This document shows, piece by piece, positions 17,457 through 26,161 of a stretch of 64,000 nt of DNA; within the stretch, counting starts at the first letter, position 1, and the number at the start of each line of letters is the position of its first letter. The position numbers and the translations under genes are program-made. The notes under the pieces are model-generated. The model saw nothing but the letters and a program-made list of their open reading frames with translations, was not told where the DNA came from and did no database searches. Source of the stretch: Kolteria novifilia (GTDB lineage Bacteria; Planctomycetota; Planctomycetia; Kolteriales; Kolteriaceae); NCBI GenBank assembly GCA_007748055.1, contig CP036279.1, positions 5,208,001 to 5,272,000 of the forward strand. The letters are read 5' to 3'.

Positions 17457-18350
17457 TCAATCGTTCGCCAGGATCTCTCGCAGGGCGATGTGGACGGGGC
17501 CGAGGTTTCCGCCATAGTTGCCGGCCGAGATCGCGACGACACCCTCGACGCACGCGGCCTTGACCCCCACCCGCGTCGCCTCCACCACCGCCTCCTCGCT
17601 CAGCCCGTCGATCACCACTTCGTACACGGCGTGAACGTCGTCCGGAAGGGCGCTCGCGACAGTCGCCCGAAGGGTTGGGCAATAGGCATCGTTGGTGCTC
17701 GCACGCAACTTCTTGTACTTGCTGCCGACCTTGCTGCCGGAGCGGACCACCCCGCCTGGAAAGGGACAGATGACGTCGGGGAGCGTGGCGATCGCCTCGA
17801 CGGCTTGGCGCGCGGCGCCAAGTGTCTGACGCTGGGTGCGTCCAAGGATCAGGAAGTTGCCCCCGCCGACTCCCTTGCTCGTTCCGAGTGTCTCCTCGCA
17901 GAGGAACTCGCCATCCATGACGGGCACTCGCCAGTAGCGGCGTCCCTCCAAGAGCTTGCTGATCTGGTAGCCGTCGCCGAAGTAGCGAAGGGCACCGCCG
18001 ACCTCGATTCGTTTCTCCGCGGCAGGCATCCCGTCGAAGCACGCGGTGGAGGGGCATGTCATCAGCGTTTGCCCCACGCGATTGACCACCGCCTTCTGAA
18101 CGCCGTCGCGACTGAAGCCGAAGAAGAGCAGCGATACACCGCAACGTCCGTCGGGGGTCTCCTCGGGCGTCAGCCAACGTTCGATCCCGGCCTCCGCGTC
18201 GCAACCGATGACCGAGGTGGCGTAGCCCGTCGACTCGCGGGCGGCGACCTCGACCCAATACGCATCGGCGGCGGTGACGAGGAGACGACTCGCCGTCATC
18301 GGGAACGCCTCGGCGAACTCGTCGACAATCGTCGTGTTGTTGATCTTCAT
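17457..18350 (-). CDS. ftr: Formylmethanofuran--tetrahydromethanopterin N-formyltransferase
   Basis: A 297-residue protein matching the Ftr/FhcD family over its length: INNTTIVDEFAEAF at the start, SVIGCDAEAGIE (about 46-57), FFGFSRDG, CPSTACFDG and ICPFPGGVVRSGSKVGSKY (about 198-216). The enzyme transfers a formyl group between methanofuran and tetrahydromethanopterin. In methylotrophic bacteria it is the D subunit of the Fhc formyltransferase/hydrolase complex and serves formaldehyde oxidation. Genes for this archaeal-type C1 pathway are known in planctomycetes. No other fhc, mch, mtd or fae gene is in the window, so the pathway is split over the genome. Confidence 0.95.
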   Translation of the reverse strand: MKINNTTIVDEFAEAFPMTASRLLVTAADAYWVEVAARESTGYATSVIGCDAEAGIERWLTPEETPDGRCGVSLLFFGFSRDGVQKAVVNRVGQTLMTCPSTACFDGMPAAEKRIEVGGALRYFGDGYQISKLLEGRRYWRVPVMDGEFLCEETLGTSKGVGGGNFLILGRTQRQTLGAARQAVEAIATLPDVICPFPGGVVRSGSKVGSKYKKLRASTNDAYCPTLRATVASALPDDVHAVYEVVIDGLSEEAVVEATRVGVKAACVEGVVAISAGNYGGNLGPVHIALREILAND

Positions 18351-18451
18351 CCAGTCTCTCTCGAGTTTTCAGCATCCCGGTTGGGCAAAGACTCAGCGAG
18401 TCCGCTCCGTCACCGTTCCATTGGCTCGTCGCCAGCCCCCGGGTCCTTTGT

Positions 18452-18479
18452 CACTGGCTGAAAAAAAGCCGGTGGCTCT
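18452..18479. repeat. Family A hairpin repeat, diverged
   Basis: CACTGGCTG, seven A residues in place of the usual loop and GCCGGTGGC. The arms keep a partial stem. It ends 23 bases beyond the stop codon of the leftward TPR gene at 18503. Confidence 0.65.
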
Positions 18480-18502
18480 CTAAAGGAACGATGGAGCATG
18501 TG

Positions 18503-19162
18503 CTAGTAATCTCCGGGAATCGCCACCGACCGAGGGGGCTCGCGCGGTTGCGAGTCCCGCAACCGTCGAAGAACCTCCTGGAGCGCCCGCCGAGCATCGG
18601 CAGGATCGATCGCGCCCGGGTCGTCAAACGGTAGACCGACGTTCGCGCGAATGATCTTGGACGGCTTGCTTTCGACTTCACTAGAAGATTCGTCGGGCGA
18701 ATCACTCGAAGGCTCCGTTTTCACGAGGCTCGGGGGAGGCGGAAGCCGGGAGGAGCGTTCGCCCGCGGAAAGGTCGTCACTCTCCTCTCCTTGCTCGCTT
18801 CGCTCCCGCAACTGTTTCGCAACTTCGAGATTGTGGCGAATGGCGCCGACCGACAGCAGCTTCGTCGGTGCTCGGTCGAGGGCGTTGCGGTAGGCCTCGA
18901 CGGCGAACCGCGCGTGCCGATCCGCGATGGGCGGCGACTCGCGGTGTTCGAGAGCCAACTGAACCGAAGCGTTGCCGAGCCCGAACCACGCGAGCGCCGT
19001 CCCCTGATGATCCGCTTGAGCGAGAGCGCGAAAGAGTTCGGCTGCCATTGCGATGTCACCCGAAAGGTAGGCGACGCGCGCGGCTTCGTAGCGTTTCCGC
19101 CATCCCCAACCCGGCTCGTCCGCGGGAAGCGACACGACGCAGCAAAGTAGGATCGTCGTCAT
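18503..19162 (-). CDS. TPR-containing protein, BatC/BatE-like
   Basis: A 219-residue protein that begins with a short hydrophobic leader (TTILLCCVVSLPA), so it is probably exported. Residues about 22-115 look like two to three TPR repeats (ARVAYLSGDIAMAAELFRAL; WFGLGNASVQLAL; VEAYRNALDRAP). The remainder is a Ser/Glu/Pro-rich disordered tail. The ATG at 19162 overlaps the stop of the VWA gene (ATGA at 19159-19162), giving translational coupling. Proteins of this layout next to VWA genes belong to Bat (aerotolerance) operons, but the MoxR, DUF58 and BatD members are missing here. Function is inferred from context only. Confidence 0.7.
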   Translation of the reverse strand: MTTILLCCVVSLPADEPGWGWRKRYEAARVAYLSGDIAMAAELFRALAQADHQGTALAWFGLGNASVQLALEHRESPPIADRHARFAVEAYRNALDRAPTKLLSVGAIRHNLEVAKQLRERSEQGEESDDLSAGERSSRLPPPPSLVKTEPSSDSPDESSSEVESKPSKIIRANVGLPFDDPGAIDPADARRALQEVLRRLRDSQPREPPRSVAIPGDY

Positions 19163-20136
19163 GAGATCGCGTCCCCATCGACCGTCACCGGAACCGTCGA
19201 ACGCTTCAAGGCCCAATCGACATTGATGCCGCGAAGCGCCGTCGCCGTCAACGCCGCCAAGAGTGCCGGCCAGACGAACCAGCCCCCGCGGTCGATCCGT
19301 CGATCGCTGGCGAGCGCTGTTTCGACGAGTTCCATCTTCGGCATGAGACGCTCGGCGACGATCGCGCCGAGGTCGATCTCGTGCTGCCCCGCGGGGACGT
19401 ACAAGCCGCCGGTTTCACGGGCGGCGGCGTGGAGGGCCGCCCGTCGAAGGGGGTGACGCGCGGGATCCGAAGTCTGTTGGAGCTTCTCATCGCCGACGCC
19501 AATCGTCATCGCCACCAATCCCGCCTCGCGTGCCGCGCGGAGATAGGCGGCGTCGATCGAGGGCTCCCCCCCATCGGAAACAATCACCACCGCCTCGGGC
19601 GTTTGGGGCCGCCCGCTCTTGTGACGCGCGAGCCAATTGAGTGCCCCTTGCCAGCGGGACCCGCTCGGCGGCGCCGAGTCGATCGAGAGTTCTTCGATCT
19701 TCGTTCGCAGAGCGTCGCGATCGGTCGTCGGCGGCGAGGTCAGTACGACACCTCCACGGACCGCCAACAGTCCAACGGGAAGCCCCGGCAAGGACTGGGC
19801 GACTCGCTCGAGGATCACCTTGCCGCGTTCGAGTCGGTTCGGCGCGACATCAGGGGTGAGCATGCTCCGGCTCACGTCGAGAACGAGCCAGACCCTTCCC
19901 TGCGTTCGAAAGGCGGTTCGCCTCTCGACACCCCAGCGTGGCCCCAGCAGAGAAACGAGGAGCATCATCACCGAAAAGAGGAGCAATCCCGACCGGAGGG
20001 ACTCGCCGCGCGTTGCCATCAGTGCTTCTGGAGTCGTCGCGAGAGATGCTGTCCAGGGGCGAAGAAGAAGCAAGAGCACTCCGAACGCCGCCAAGACTCC
20101 GAGAAACCGGTCCGGAGTGAGCTCGGAGAAGGTCAC
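19159..20136 (-). CDS. VWA domain protein, BatA/BatB-like
   Basis: A 325-residue protein. Hydrophobic segments at about 12-28 and 51-66 flank an N-terminal region, followed by a von Willebrand A domain with the MIDAS motif LDVSRSM (Asp87, Ser89, Ser91) and a later VSDGGEP. A C-terminal hydrophobic helix (WFVWPALLAALTATAL) completes the BatA/BatB membrane topology. The MIDAS suggests a metal-dependent protein interaction at the membrane. It overlaps both neighbours by ATGA: the isomerase-like gene at 20133-20136 and the TPR gene at 19159-19162, so all three are translated together. Confidence 0.85.
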   Translation of the reverse strand: MTFSELTPDRFLGVLAAFGVLLLLLRPWTASLATTPEALMATRGESLRSGLLLFSVMMLLVSLLGPRWGVERRTAFRTQGRVWLVLDVSRSMLTPDVAPNRLERGKVILERVAQSLPGLPVGLLAVRGGVVLTSPPTTDRDALRTKIEELSIDSAPPSGSRWQGALNWLARHKSGRPQTPEAVVIVSDGGEPSIDAAYLRAAREAGLVAMTIGVGDEKLQQTSDPARHPLRRAALHAAARETGGLYVPAGQHEIDLGAIVAERLMPKMELVETALASDRRIDRGGWFVWPALLAALTATALRGINVDWALKRSTVPVTVDGDAIS

Positions 20137-21038
20137 TTGCCTGGCTCATTGTTGACCTGTCCCATCGCGAGGCTCATTTTCTCGTAGGCGAGGTCGACGG
20201 CGTCGTCGAACTTGACGCCGGGGTTGGCCACGACGGTCAGGGCTCCCTTGTAGCCGACATCGTGGAGAGCTTGAAAGATCGGGGTGTACTTCATCGAGCC
20301 GGTGCCGGGGATGCGGTACTCGACGACCGGTTTGGTCGGCTCGCTCGCCGTGGTTGGCGGCTGCTCGCTCTTGGTCGCGCCGGCCTCTCCCGTCTTGCCC
20401 TCCTTGGGCGGTTCGACGGGAAGCAAAACAAAGTCGCGAAGCACCACGTGGCGGATTCGCTTCCCAAAGCGTTTGACGAACGCCACGGGATCGCCCCCCT
20501 CGATCGCCAAGAGCGAGGGATCGAAGTTCACGCCGAAGTCCTCGGACGCGACCGCTCCGAAGAACTCCTCGAGATCATCAGGCCGTTTGTTGAGCCAGTG
20601 CGTCGACTTCCCATCGACCGCCAGCGCGACGTGACGCGATGAGCCGACGCGGGTCGCTTCGGTGATGCTGTTGACGACGACTTGCCAAGCGTCCTTCCCG
20701 GCGGGAACCTCTACCGGGACCGAAAACGAGACGATCTCCGCGCCGAGATCTGAAGCGAGATCGACCGCGTCCTTCAAGTTGGGAATCTTGTTGTCCGGGG
20801 TGGGAGCGGGCTCGTCGCCCTGCGCGTTGACCGCGGCGACATGCATCCGCAGACGCTCGACCGTCCCGCGAATCAGCCGGCGGCGCTCCGGCGTGAAGGC
20901 CCGCGGATTGCTCGTGGCGTCAGGCGTACCGGCGACGTCAATGCCCCCGTAACCTGCCTTGGCGATTCGCTCGAGACAGGCGACGATGGGAAAGTCCTGC
21001 ACGTCGATGTAGGCATGCGTGTCGAACGCGAGCCGCAC
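20133..21038 (-). CDS. Sugar phosphate isomerase/epimerase-like (cytoplasmic)
   Basis: A 301-residue TIM-barrel protein of the AP endonuclease 2 family, starting at GTG 21038 with AGAGGT 6 nt upstream; the frame extends 37 codons further with no family-like sequence. AFDTHAYID, GYGGIDVAG and FGVNFDPSLLA are family features. An Ala/Glu/Thr-rich insert (about 230-265, GKTGEAGATKSEQPPT) interrupts the barrel near the C-terminus and is unusual. Unlike the copy at 1864 it has no Tat signal. It is the first gene of a coupled operon with VWA and TPR proteins, an odd partnership whose meaning I cannot state. Confidence 0.8.
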   Translation of the reverse strand: MRLAFDTHAYIDVQDFPIVACLERIAKAGYGGIDVAGTPDATSNPRAFTPERRRLIRGTVERLRMHVAAVNAQGDEPAPTPDNKIPNLKDAVDLASDLGAEIVSFSVPVEVPAGKDAWQVVVNSITEATRVGSSRHVALAVDGKSTHWLNKRPDDLEEFFGAVASEDFGVNFDPSLLAIEGGDPVAFVKRFGKRIRHVVLRDFVLLPVEPPKEGKTGEAGATKSEQPPTTASEPTKPVVEYRIPGTGSMKYTPIFQALHDVGYKGALTVVANPGVKFDDAVDLAYEKMSLAMGQVNNEPGK

Positions 21039-21395
21039 GTGCTTACCTCTTGCTAGAAGTTGACTGGCTGAGAATGAATTGATCCGTCCCGCGACGAGCA
21101 CTCGGCAGCCGCTGGCTAGCAGCCCGTTGACCAAACGACCGTGAGCCAACTCCTGGCGAAGAAGTGCAGCTCAATCCGAACACATCACGAGGGCGGATCT
21201 TTCCCAGCCTCAATTCTACCCAGCGTCCCCGGCCGAGCAAGCACTTGTTTGCATCGCCAATTGGTCCAGCACGTCGGCCTGATGGCGTGATCGCGCCCTG
21301 CCCATCCCCTGCACTCCTCCCCATAACTGCCAGCCCGCCATCCCCCTCGAATCACCCAATCCCCGCAAAACTCTCCTCCCACGAAGACCGTGATC
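21039..21395. other. Intergenic stretch, no feature recognised
   Basis: This 357-base region lies upstream of the isomerase gene and downstream of the HAD gene (both leftward). It should contain the isomerase promoter. A partial TGACTGGCTGAGA near 21060 recalls one arm of the family A repeat but no second arm follows. I see no convincing hairpin or reading frame. Confidence 0.45.
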
Positions 21396-22016
21396 TCAAT
21401 CGGGAGCCGATCCGACGGAGAGGCCACGAGCAGCGAGGTGCTGAAGAAACGCGTCAGCGTCCGTGAATAGCTCGGCGTCAAGCCCGTGGCGACAGGCCGC
21501 GTCGATGTTCTCCTGCTTGTCATCAACGAAGAAGCACTCCCCCGGAACACAGCCGATTCGCTCGAGAGCCACTTCGTAGATGCGCGATTCGGGTTTGGCG
21601 GCTCCGACCTCGTAGGAGAGCACGAGATCGTCGAACGGGGCAAGAACGTCGAACCGCTCGCGGATGAAGTCGACATGCCAGGCGCAAGTATTGGAAAGGA
21701 GTACGAGTCGAAGGCCCGCTTGCTTGATATGACCCGCGATCGCTTCCATGCGGGAAACGGCCCAGAAGATGTCGGAGATCGCGAGTTTGACCTCTTCCCG
21801 TTTGAGACGACGATCGGCCATGCCTTCGATCCAGCGGTGAATTTCTCCCCCGCCGACTTGGCCACGTTCGAATTGTCCCGGCAAGGGGGATTCGAGAAAC
21901 CAGCGACTCGCCTCGTCACCACTCGCGCCGCAAAGAGCACCGACCTGGTCAAACATCTTCTCGTGCGAGAACCGAATCATCACATTGCCAAGATCGAACA
22001 ACATGGTCCGAATCAC
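21396..22016 (-). CDS. HAD-superfamily hydrolase, YihX-like
   Basis: A 206-residue HAD-IA phosphatase. The start is GTG 22016, chosen because GGAGGA lies 5 nt upstream; family motif I follows at once (MLFDLGNVMIRF, with Asp nucleophile; the FDLGNV form is shared with the sugar-1-phosphatase YihX). Motif II is LLSNT (about 117-121), motif III the Lys in GAAKPESRIYE, and motif IV FFVDD (about 170). The cap domain is helical. A sugar phosphate is the likely substrate. It is divergent to the permease gene. Confidence 0.88.
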   Translation of the reverse strand: MIRTMLFDLGNVMIRFSHEKMFDQVGALCGASGDEASRWFLESPLPGQFERGQVGGGEIHRWIEGMADRRLKREEVKLAISDIFWAVSRMEAIAGHIKQAGLRLVLLSNTCAWHVDFIRERFDVLAPFDDLVLSYEVGAAKPESRIYEVALERIGCVPGECFFVDDKQENIDAACRHGLDAELFTDADAFLQHLAARGLSVGSAPD

Positions 22017-22270
22017 TCGATTCCTCCGATTGAAGCCCGCGAAGGCTCCGTTTGCTCTTGCAACGAATTCGCCCTTGAACCAACGATACGGGTCGTCTGG
22101 TCCCTTGGCGGTCCTCCGGCGACGGTCTCCACCGACCGACGTCATCCCGCCCCTTACAGGAATGGATACCCTCTTGATCCTCGTCAACGAGACATTCGGG
22201 TCGTTCCGACCGTTTCGCCGCTCCAGGTCGCGACCGCGAACGTTCGGTGCCGAGGAGGAATAGCAAGCCG

Positions 22271-23998
22271 ATGCGACTGCTCGTCCCGCGCGATATTGAT
22301 GGGTTCTTTGGTCTCTTCGTCGACAACTTGGTCCAGTTGCTGCTCATCGTTCAGCTAACCACGATCCTGTGCGGCATGTCGGGCGATCAGAGTCACTTCG
22401 TCTATCAGCGTATTCTCCCCGGCGCGGCGGTCTCCATCCTCCTGGGCAACATTTTCTATGCTTGGCAGGCCCATCGGCTCGCGGGTCGAACCGGCCGCAA
22501 GGATGTGACCGCCCTGCCCTACGGCATCAACACCGTCTCGCTGCTGATCTTCGTCTTCTTCGTCATGGTTCCGGTCTATCAGGAGACCAAGAGCGCCGAG
22601 GCCGCTTGGCGAGCGGGACTGATCGCGTGCCTGGGGAGCGGGCTGATCGAGTTTGTCGGCTCGTTCTTCGCGGAACGGATCCGAAAATCGACGCCTCGCG
22701 CCGCGCTGCTCTCGACGCTGGCGGGAATCGCGATCGGCTTCATTGCGATGAGTTTCGCCCTGCAGATCTGGACGCGTCCCATCGTCGCGTTGGCCCCTCT
22801 GGCGATCGTCTTGGTCACCTACTTCAGCAACGTTCGTCTGCCACTCGGTCTTCCCGGCGGCTTTCTGGCGATCGTGGTCGGAACCGCGATCGGCTGGGGC
22901 GTCACCGCTCTGGGCTGGCTCTTCCCGGACGCGACGCCGCTCTCGATTGTCCCCAGCGCGGCCCTCTCCCCCGAAGCGGTCGCCCACGCCTGGGAACAAC
23001 GGGCCTGGACCTGGCCGCACTGGTGGGGCAATGAGGTCATGGACCTGCTCAAGTCGCCCGCCGAATGGCTTGGCTACCTCACCGTGATCGTGCCGATGGG
23101 CATCTTCAACGTCATCGGCAGTCTCCAGAACATCGAATCGGCCGAGGCGGCCGGCGACCCTTACGACACCCGATCCTCTCTCGCGGTCAACGGCATCGGG
23201 ACGATCATCGCCGCCCTCTTCGGAAGTTGTTTTCCGACCACCATCTATATCGGGCATCCGGGCTGGAAGGGACTGGGCGCCCGGGCGGGTTATTCGACCC
23301 TCAATGGATTGGCGATCACGCTGATCTGTTTCACCGGAACCGTCGCTCTGGTTCAGTCGATCGTGCCCATGGAGGCGGCGGTGGCGATCGTTCTTTGGAT
23401 CGGCATCGTCATCACGGCGCAAGCGTTCCAATCGACGCCCTACAACCACGCTCCCGCCGTGGCGTTGGGACTCTTCCCGGCGATCGCCGCTTGGGGAGCC
23501 ACCGTCACCTACGGGGCGTTTATGAGTGCGGGAGGCAAGACGCTCCAGGAGTTTCTCACCGCCTCGCCGACGGGCGAGCTCAACGGCTATCTCCTTCAAG
23601 GTCTGCTGGTCACCGAGCGTGGCTACATCTTCACCTGCATGATCATCGCGGCCATCTCCGCCTGCCTTGTCGATCGCGCCTTCCGGCAAGCCGCGATCTG
23701 GTCGGTCATCGCCGCGGTTCTGACCCTCACGGGCATGATGCACGCCTACCAGCTCTCCGGGAACGTGATCGACTACCTGCTGCTCGGAACGTCGGCCGCC
23801 GACGGGGCGCTCACCTACCGCGCCTACGACGTCGCGATTGGCTACGTGACGATGGCGATCATCTTCTTTTGGTTCAGCGCGACCAACAAGAGTATCGAGG
23901 CGACGAGCGCGACTTCTCCCCACGACGGGCCCCCAGGCGAAGCTCCCGCGCGCCTCGACAATTCATCCACCGGCACCACGGAAGGAACCGATCCATGA
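22271..23998 (+). CDS. NCS2-family (xanthine/uracil permease-like) transporter
   Basis: A 575-residue membrane protein with about 12-14 transmembrane helices. The ATG at 22271 has GAGGAGGAA upstream; a GTG at 22247 lies inside that binding site and is rejected. [11 protein letters not shown] and [26 protein letters not shown] with [14 protein letters not shown] match the uncharacterised NCS2-like branch close to AzgA-type permeases. A short Pro/Thr/Ser-rich C-terminal tail ends in ATGA overlapping the start of hldD (23995-23998). The substrate is probably a nucleobase or similar small anion, but this is by family only. Confidence 0.85.
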   Translation: MRLLVPRDIDGFFGLFVDNLVQLLLIVQLTTILCGMSGDQSHFVYQRILPGAAVSILLGNIFYAWQAHRLAGRTGRKDVTALPYGINTVSLLIFVFFVMVPVYQETKSAEAAWRAGLIACLGSGLIEFVGSFFAERIRKSTPRAALLSTLAGIAIGFIAMSFALQIWTRPIVALAPLAIVLVTYFSNVRLPLGLPGGFLAIVVGTAIGWGVTALGWLFPDATPLSIVPSAALSPEAVAHAWEQRAWTWPHWWGNEVMDLLKSPAEWLGYLTVIVPMGIFNVIGSLQNIESAEAAGDPYDTRSSLAVNGIGTIIAALFGSCFPTTIYIGHPGWKGLGARAGYSTLNGLAITLICFTGTVALVQSIVPMEAAVAIVLWIGIVITAQAFQSTPYNHAPAVALGLFPAIAAWGATVTYGAFMSAGGKTLQEFLTASPTGELNGYLLQGLLVTERGYIFTCMIIAAISACLVDRAFRQAAIWSVIAAVLTLTGMMHAYQLSGNVIDYLLLGTSAADGALTYRAYDVAIGYVTMAIIFFWFSATNKSIEATSATSPHDGPPGEAPARLDNSSTGTTEGTDP

Positions 23999-24978
23999 TT
24001 GTCGTCACCGGAGGAACGGGCTTTATCGGGTCGAACCTCGTCGCCGCCCTTGAGGAACAGGAGGTCGGCGAGATCGCGGTCGTCGACAGTTTCGGGGTCG
24101 GCGATCGCTGGAAGAATCTCGCGAAGCGCGAGTTGGCCGCCGTCGTCGCTCCCAGCGCCTGCATCGACTACCTGAACGCCAATAAGCAGAAGGTCGAGAT
24201 GATCTTCCACATGGGCGCCATCTCGTCGACGACCGAGCAAGACGTCGATTTGATCATCGCCAACAACTTCACCTTCAGCCTCGCCCTTTGGCACTGGTGT
24301 GCCCGCAACCAGGTCCGCTTCGTCTACGCCTCCTCGGCGGCGACGTACGGCGATGGCTCTCGAGGATTTCGCGACGATCAGACTCCCGACGCGCTGGCCC
24401 AACTGCGTCCTCTGAACGCCTACGGTTGGAGCAAGCACCTCTTCGATCGCCGAATCATCCGTCTCGCGAGCGAGGGGACCAAGCCTCCCCAGTGGGCCGG
24501 GTTGAAGTTCTTCAATGTCTACGGACCCAACGAATACCACAAGGGGGACATGAAGAGCGTCGTCGCCAAGTCGTACCCTGTCGCGGCGAAGGGGGAGACG
24601 GTCCGGCTCTTCAAATCGCACCATCCCGAGTTCGCCGACGGAGGGCAATTGCGCGATTTCGTCTCGGTCAACGACTGCGTGAACGTGATGTCGTGGCTGC
24701 GGGAGCATTCCGACGTCAACGGAATCTTCAACCTCGGCACGGGAAAGGCGCGTAGTTTCGCCGATCTGGTCCGCGCGGTCTTCTCGGCCCTGGGCCGCGA
24801 GCCTCAAATCGAGTACATCGATATGCCCGAGAACCTACGGGATCGGTATCAGTACTACACGCAAGCTGAAATGAGCCGATTGACGCAGGCGGGATACGAC
24901 CGGGCGTTCCTGAGTCTCGAAGATGGTGTCGCGGACTACGTCAAACGGTACCTCAGCCAAATGGACCCCTACCGCTAG
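23995..24978 (+). CDS. hldD: ADP-L-glycero-D-manno-heptose-6-epimerase
   Basis: A 327-residue short-chain dehydrogenase-type epimerase, the normal HldD/RfaD length. [10 protein letters not shown] (5-14) binds NADP, the catalytic Ser lies in [11 protein letters not shown] (111-121) and Tyr143/Lys147 in [10 protein letters not shown] form the YxxxK pair. VNDCVNV and the heptose-specific [14 protein letters not shown] follow. It interconverts the D,D and L,D forms of ADP-heptose for lipopolysaccharide inner core. The start overlaps the permease stop by four bases, so translation is coupled although no biochemical link is known. Confidence 0.94.
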   Translation: MIVVTGGTGFIGSNLVAALEEQEVGEIAVVDSFGVGDRWKNLAKRELAAVVAPSACIDYLNANKQKVEMIFHMGAISSTTEQDVDLIIANNFTFSLALWHWCARNQVRFVYASSAATYGDGSRGFRDDQTPDALAQLRPLNAYGWSKHLFDRRIIRLASEGTKPPQWAGLKFFNVYGPNEYHKGDMKSVVAKSYPVAAKGETVRLFKSHHPEFADGGQLRDFVSVNDCVNVMSWLREHSDVNGIFNLGTGKARSFADLVRAVFSALGREPQIEYIDMPENLRDRYQYYTQAEMSRLTQAGYDRAFLSLEDGVADYVKRYLSQMDPYR

Positions 24979-25015
24979 TCGGAGCGGTCGCGTCGCGCCC
25001 AAACTGGCCAATAGC

Positions 25016-25044
25016 TTGGATTCTCCGCTATTTGCTGCTATAGT
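25016..25044 (+). promoter_or_regulatory. Sigma70-like promoter for the HDOD-histidine kinase operon
   Basis: TTGGAT at 25016-25021 and TATAGT at 25039-25044 separated by exactly 17 bases, matching the housekeeping consensus at 4/6 and 5/6 positions. It would give a leader of roughly 175 bases before the HDOD start codon. It stands out because most intergenic regions here are too GC-rich for such a match. Confidence 0.5.
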
Positions 25045-25225
25045 TGTGCAAAGCATTCGGCTGCCTGATCCAGTACCCCTCATACTGGAAACAGATGATC
25101 GCGAGTCGTGGCGCAGGGAGGTGATCGATCGCGGTGGACCACCCGCCATTACTCCGCCGCGTCCCTGGGGTTTCAACGACACTGGCTCATCAGATGAGTA
25201 GTCCCCTACGGATCCTTGAGCAACC

Positions 25226-26149
25226 ATGACAAGATCATCCTCTGGACAGATCTCCTTGGCGGAGCAATCGGAGTCACGGTATCGCCGTCCGAAGCAAAGC
25301 GCCGCCCCCTCACTATCCCAGCTCGTGTCGAAGATCGACACGGTCTCCAGCCTGCCTGAAGTGATGACCCGAATCCTGGGCGTCGTGAACGACGATTCCG
25401 CGTCGGTGGCCGACCTGAAGGACGTGGTCGAGGGAGATCCCTCCCTCACCAGCCGGGTGCTTCGGACCGTCAACTCGGCGGCTTACGGTCTGCGAAATCG
25501 CGTGGAGAGCATTCACCAAGCGATCGGTTTTCTCGGCTTTCGCGAGGTTCGCAATCTCGCGGTCACCGGGTCGGTCGCGGAGATTTTCCGCGAGGAGATG
25601 GTGATCGGCCGCTACCATCGCCGCGGACTCTGGAAACACCTGATCAGCACCGCCGTCGTCGGGCGCATGGTTGCACTGCGTTGCGGCCTTCCCAATTTTG
25701 ATGAAGTCTTCATGGGCGGGCTGCTACACGACTTGGGTATCATTCTACTTGACCAACATCTCCACGAGGAGTTTGTCAACGTTGTCACCGAGGTGAAAGA
25801 CGATGACGTTCACTACCTCGTCGAACGGGAAATGTTGGGATTCGATCACATGCAGTTCGGCGCTCTGGTCGCCGAGAGTTGGAAGCTTCCACCGAGCACC
25901 GTCGCGGTCATTCGCTTCCACCACGAATCGGAAAAGGCACCCAAGGAACACCAGAAGGTCGTCTTCTGTGTTCAAGTGGCCGACTTTCTCTGTCACAAGA
26001 AAGAGATCGCCTCAATTCCCGACGGCGCGCGCATCGCCCCGAGTGGTGAAGTCTTTTCCGCGATCGGACTGGGACGCGAGGATGTTACCGTCGTCTGGCA
26101 AGACATCGAGCCCGAACTGGAACGGCATCGGATGCTGATGGAGATTTGA
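25226..26149 (+). CDS. HDOD domain signalling protein
   Basis: A 307-residue single HDOD domain protein (about residues 30-235). SSLPEVMTRILGVVNDDSAS is the usual domain entry, DPSLTSRVLRTVNSAAYG (about 71-88) the conserved core, and GGLLHDLGI (about 155-163) keeps the HD pair that is degenerate in most HDOD proteins. Such proteins link signalling to regulators without phosphodiesterase activity being proven. The stop at 26149 is 12 bases before the start of a hybrid histidine kinase, so they form one operon, apparently under the promoter at 25016-25044. Confidence 0.88.
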   Translation: MTRSSSGQISLAEQSESRYRRPKQSAAPSLSQLVSKIDTVSSLPEVMTRILGVVNDDSASVADLKDVVEGDPSLTSRVLRTVNSAAYGLRNRVESIHQAIGFLGFREVRNLAVTGSVAEIFREEMVIGRYHRRGLWKHLISTAVVGRMVALRCGLPNFDEVFMGGLLHDLGIILLDQHLHEEFVNVVTEVKDDDVHYLVEREMLGFDHMQFGALVAESWKLPPSTVAVIRFHHESEKAPKEHQKVVFCVQVADFLCHKKEIASIPDGARIAPSGEVFSAIGLGREDVTVVWQDIEPELERHRMLMEI

Positions 26150-26161
26150 CGGAGCCGGAGC

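Noticed and set aside
22355-23923. 522-codon leftward frame over the NCS2-like permease
   Set aside because: Arg/Asp/Gly-rich with no hydrophobic pattern; the opposite frame has about a dozen membrane helices.
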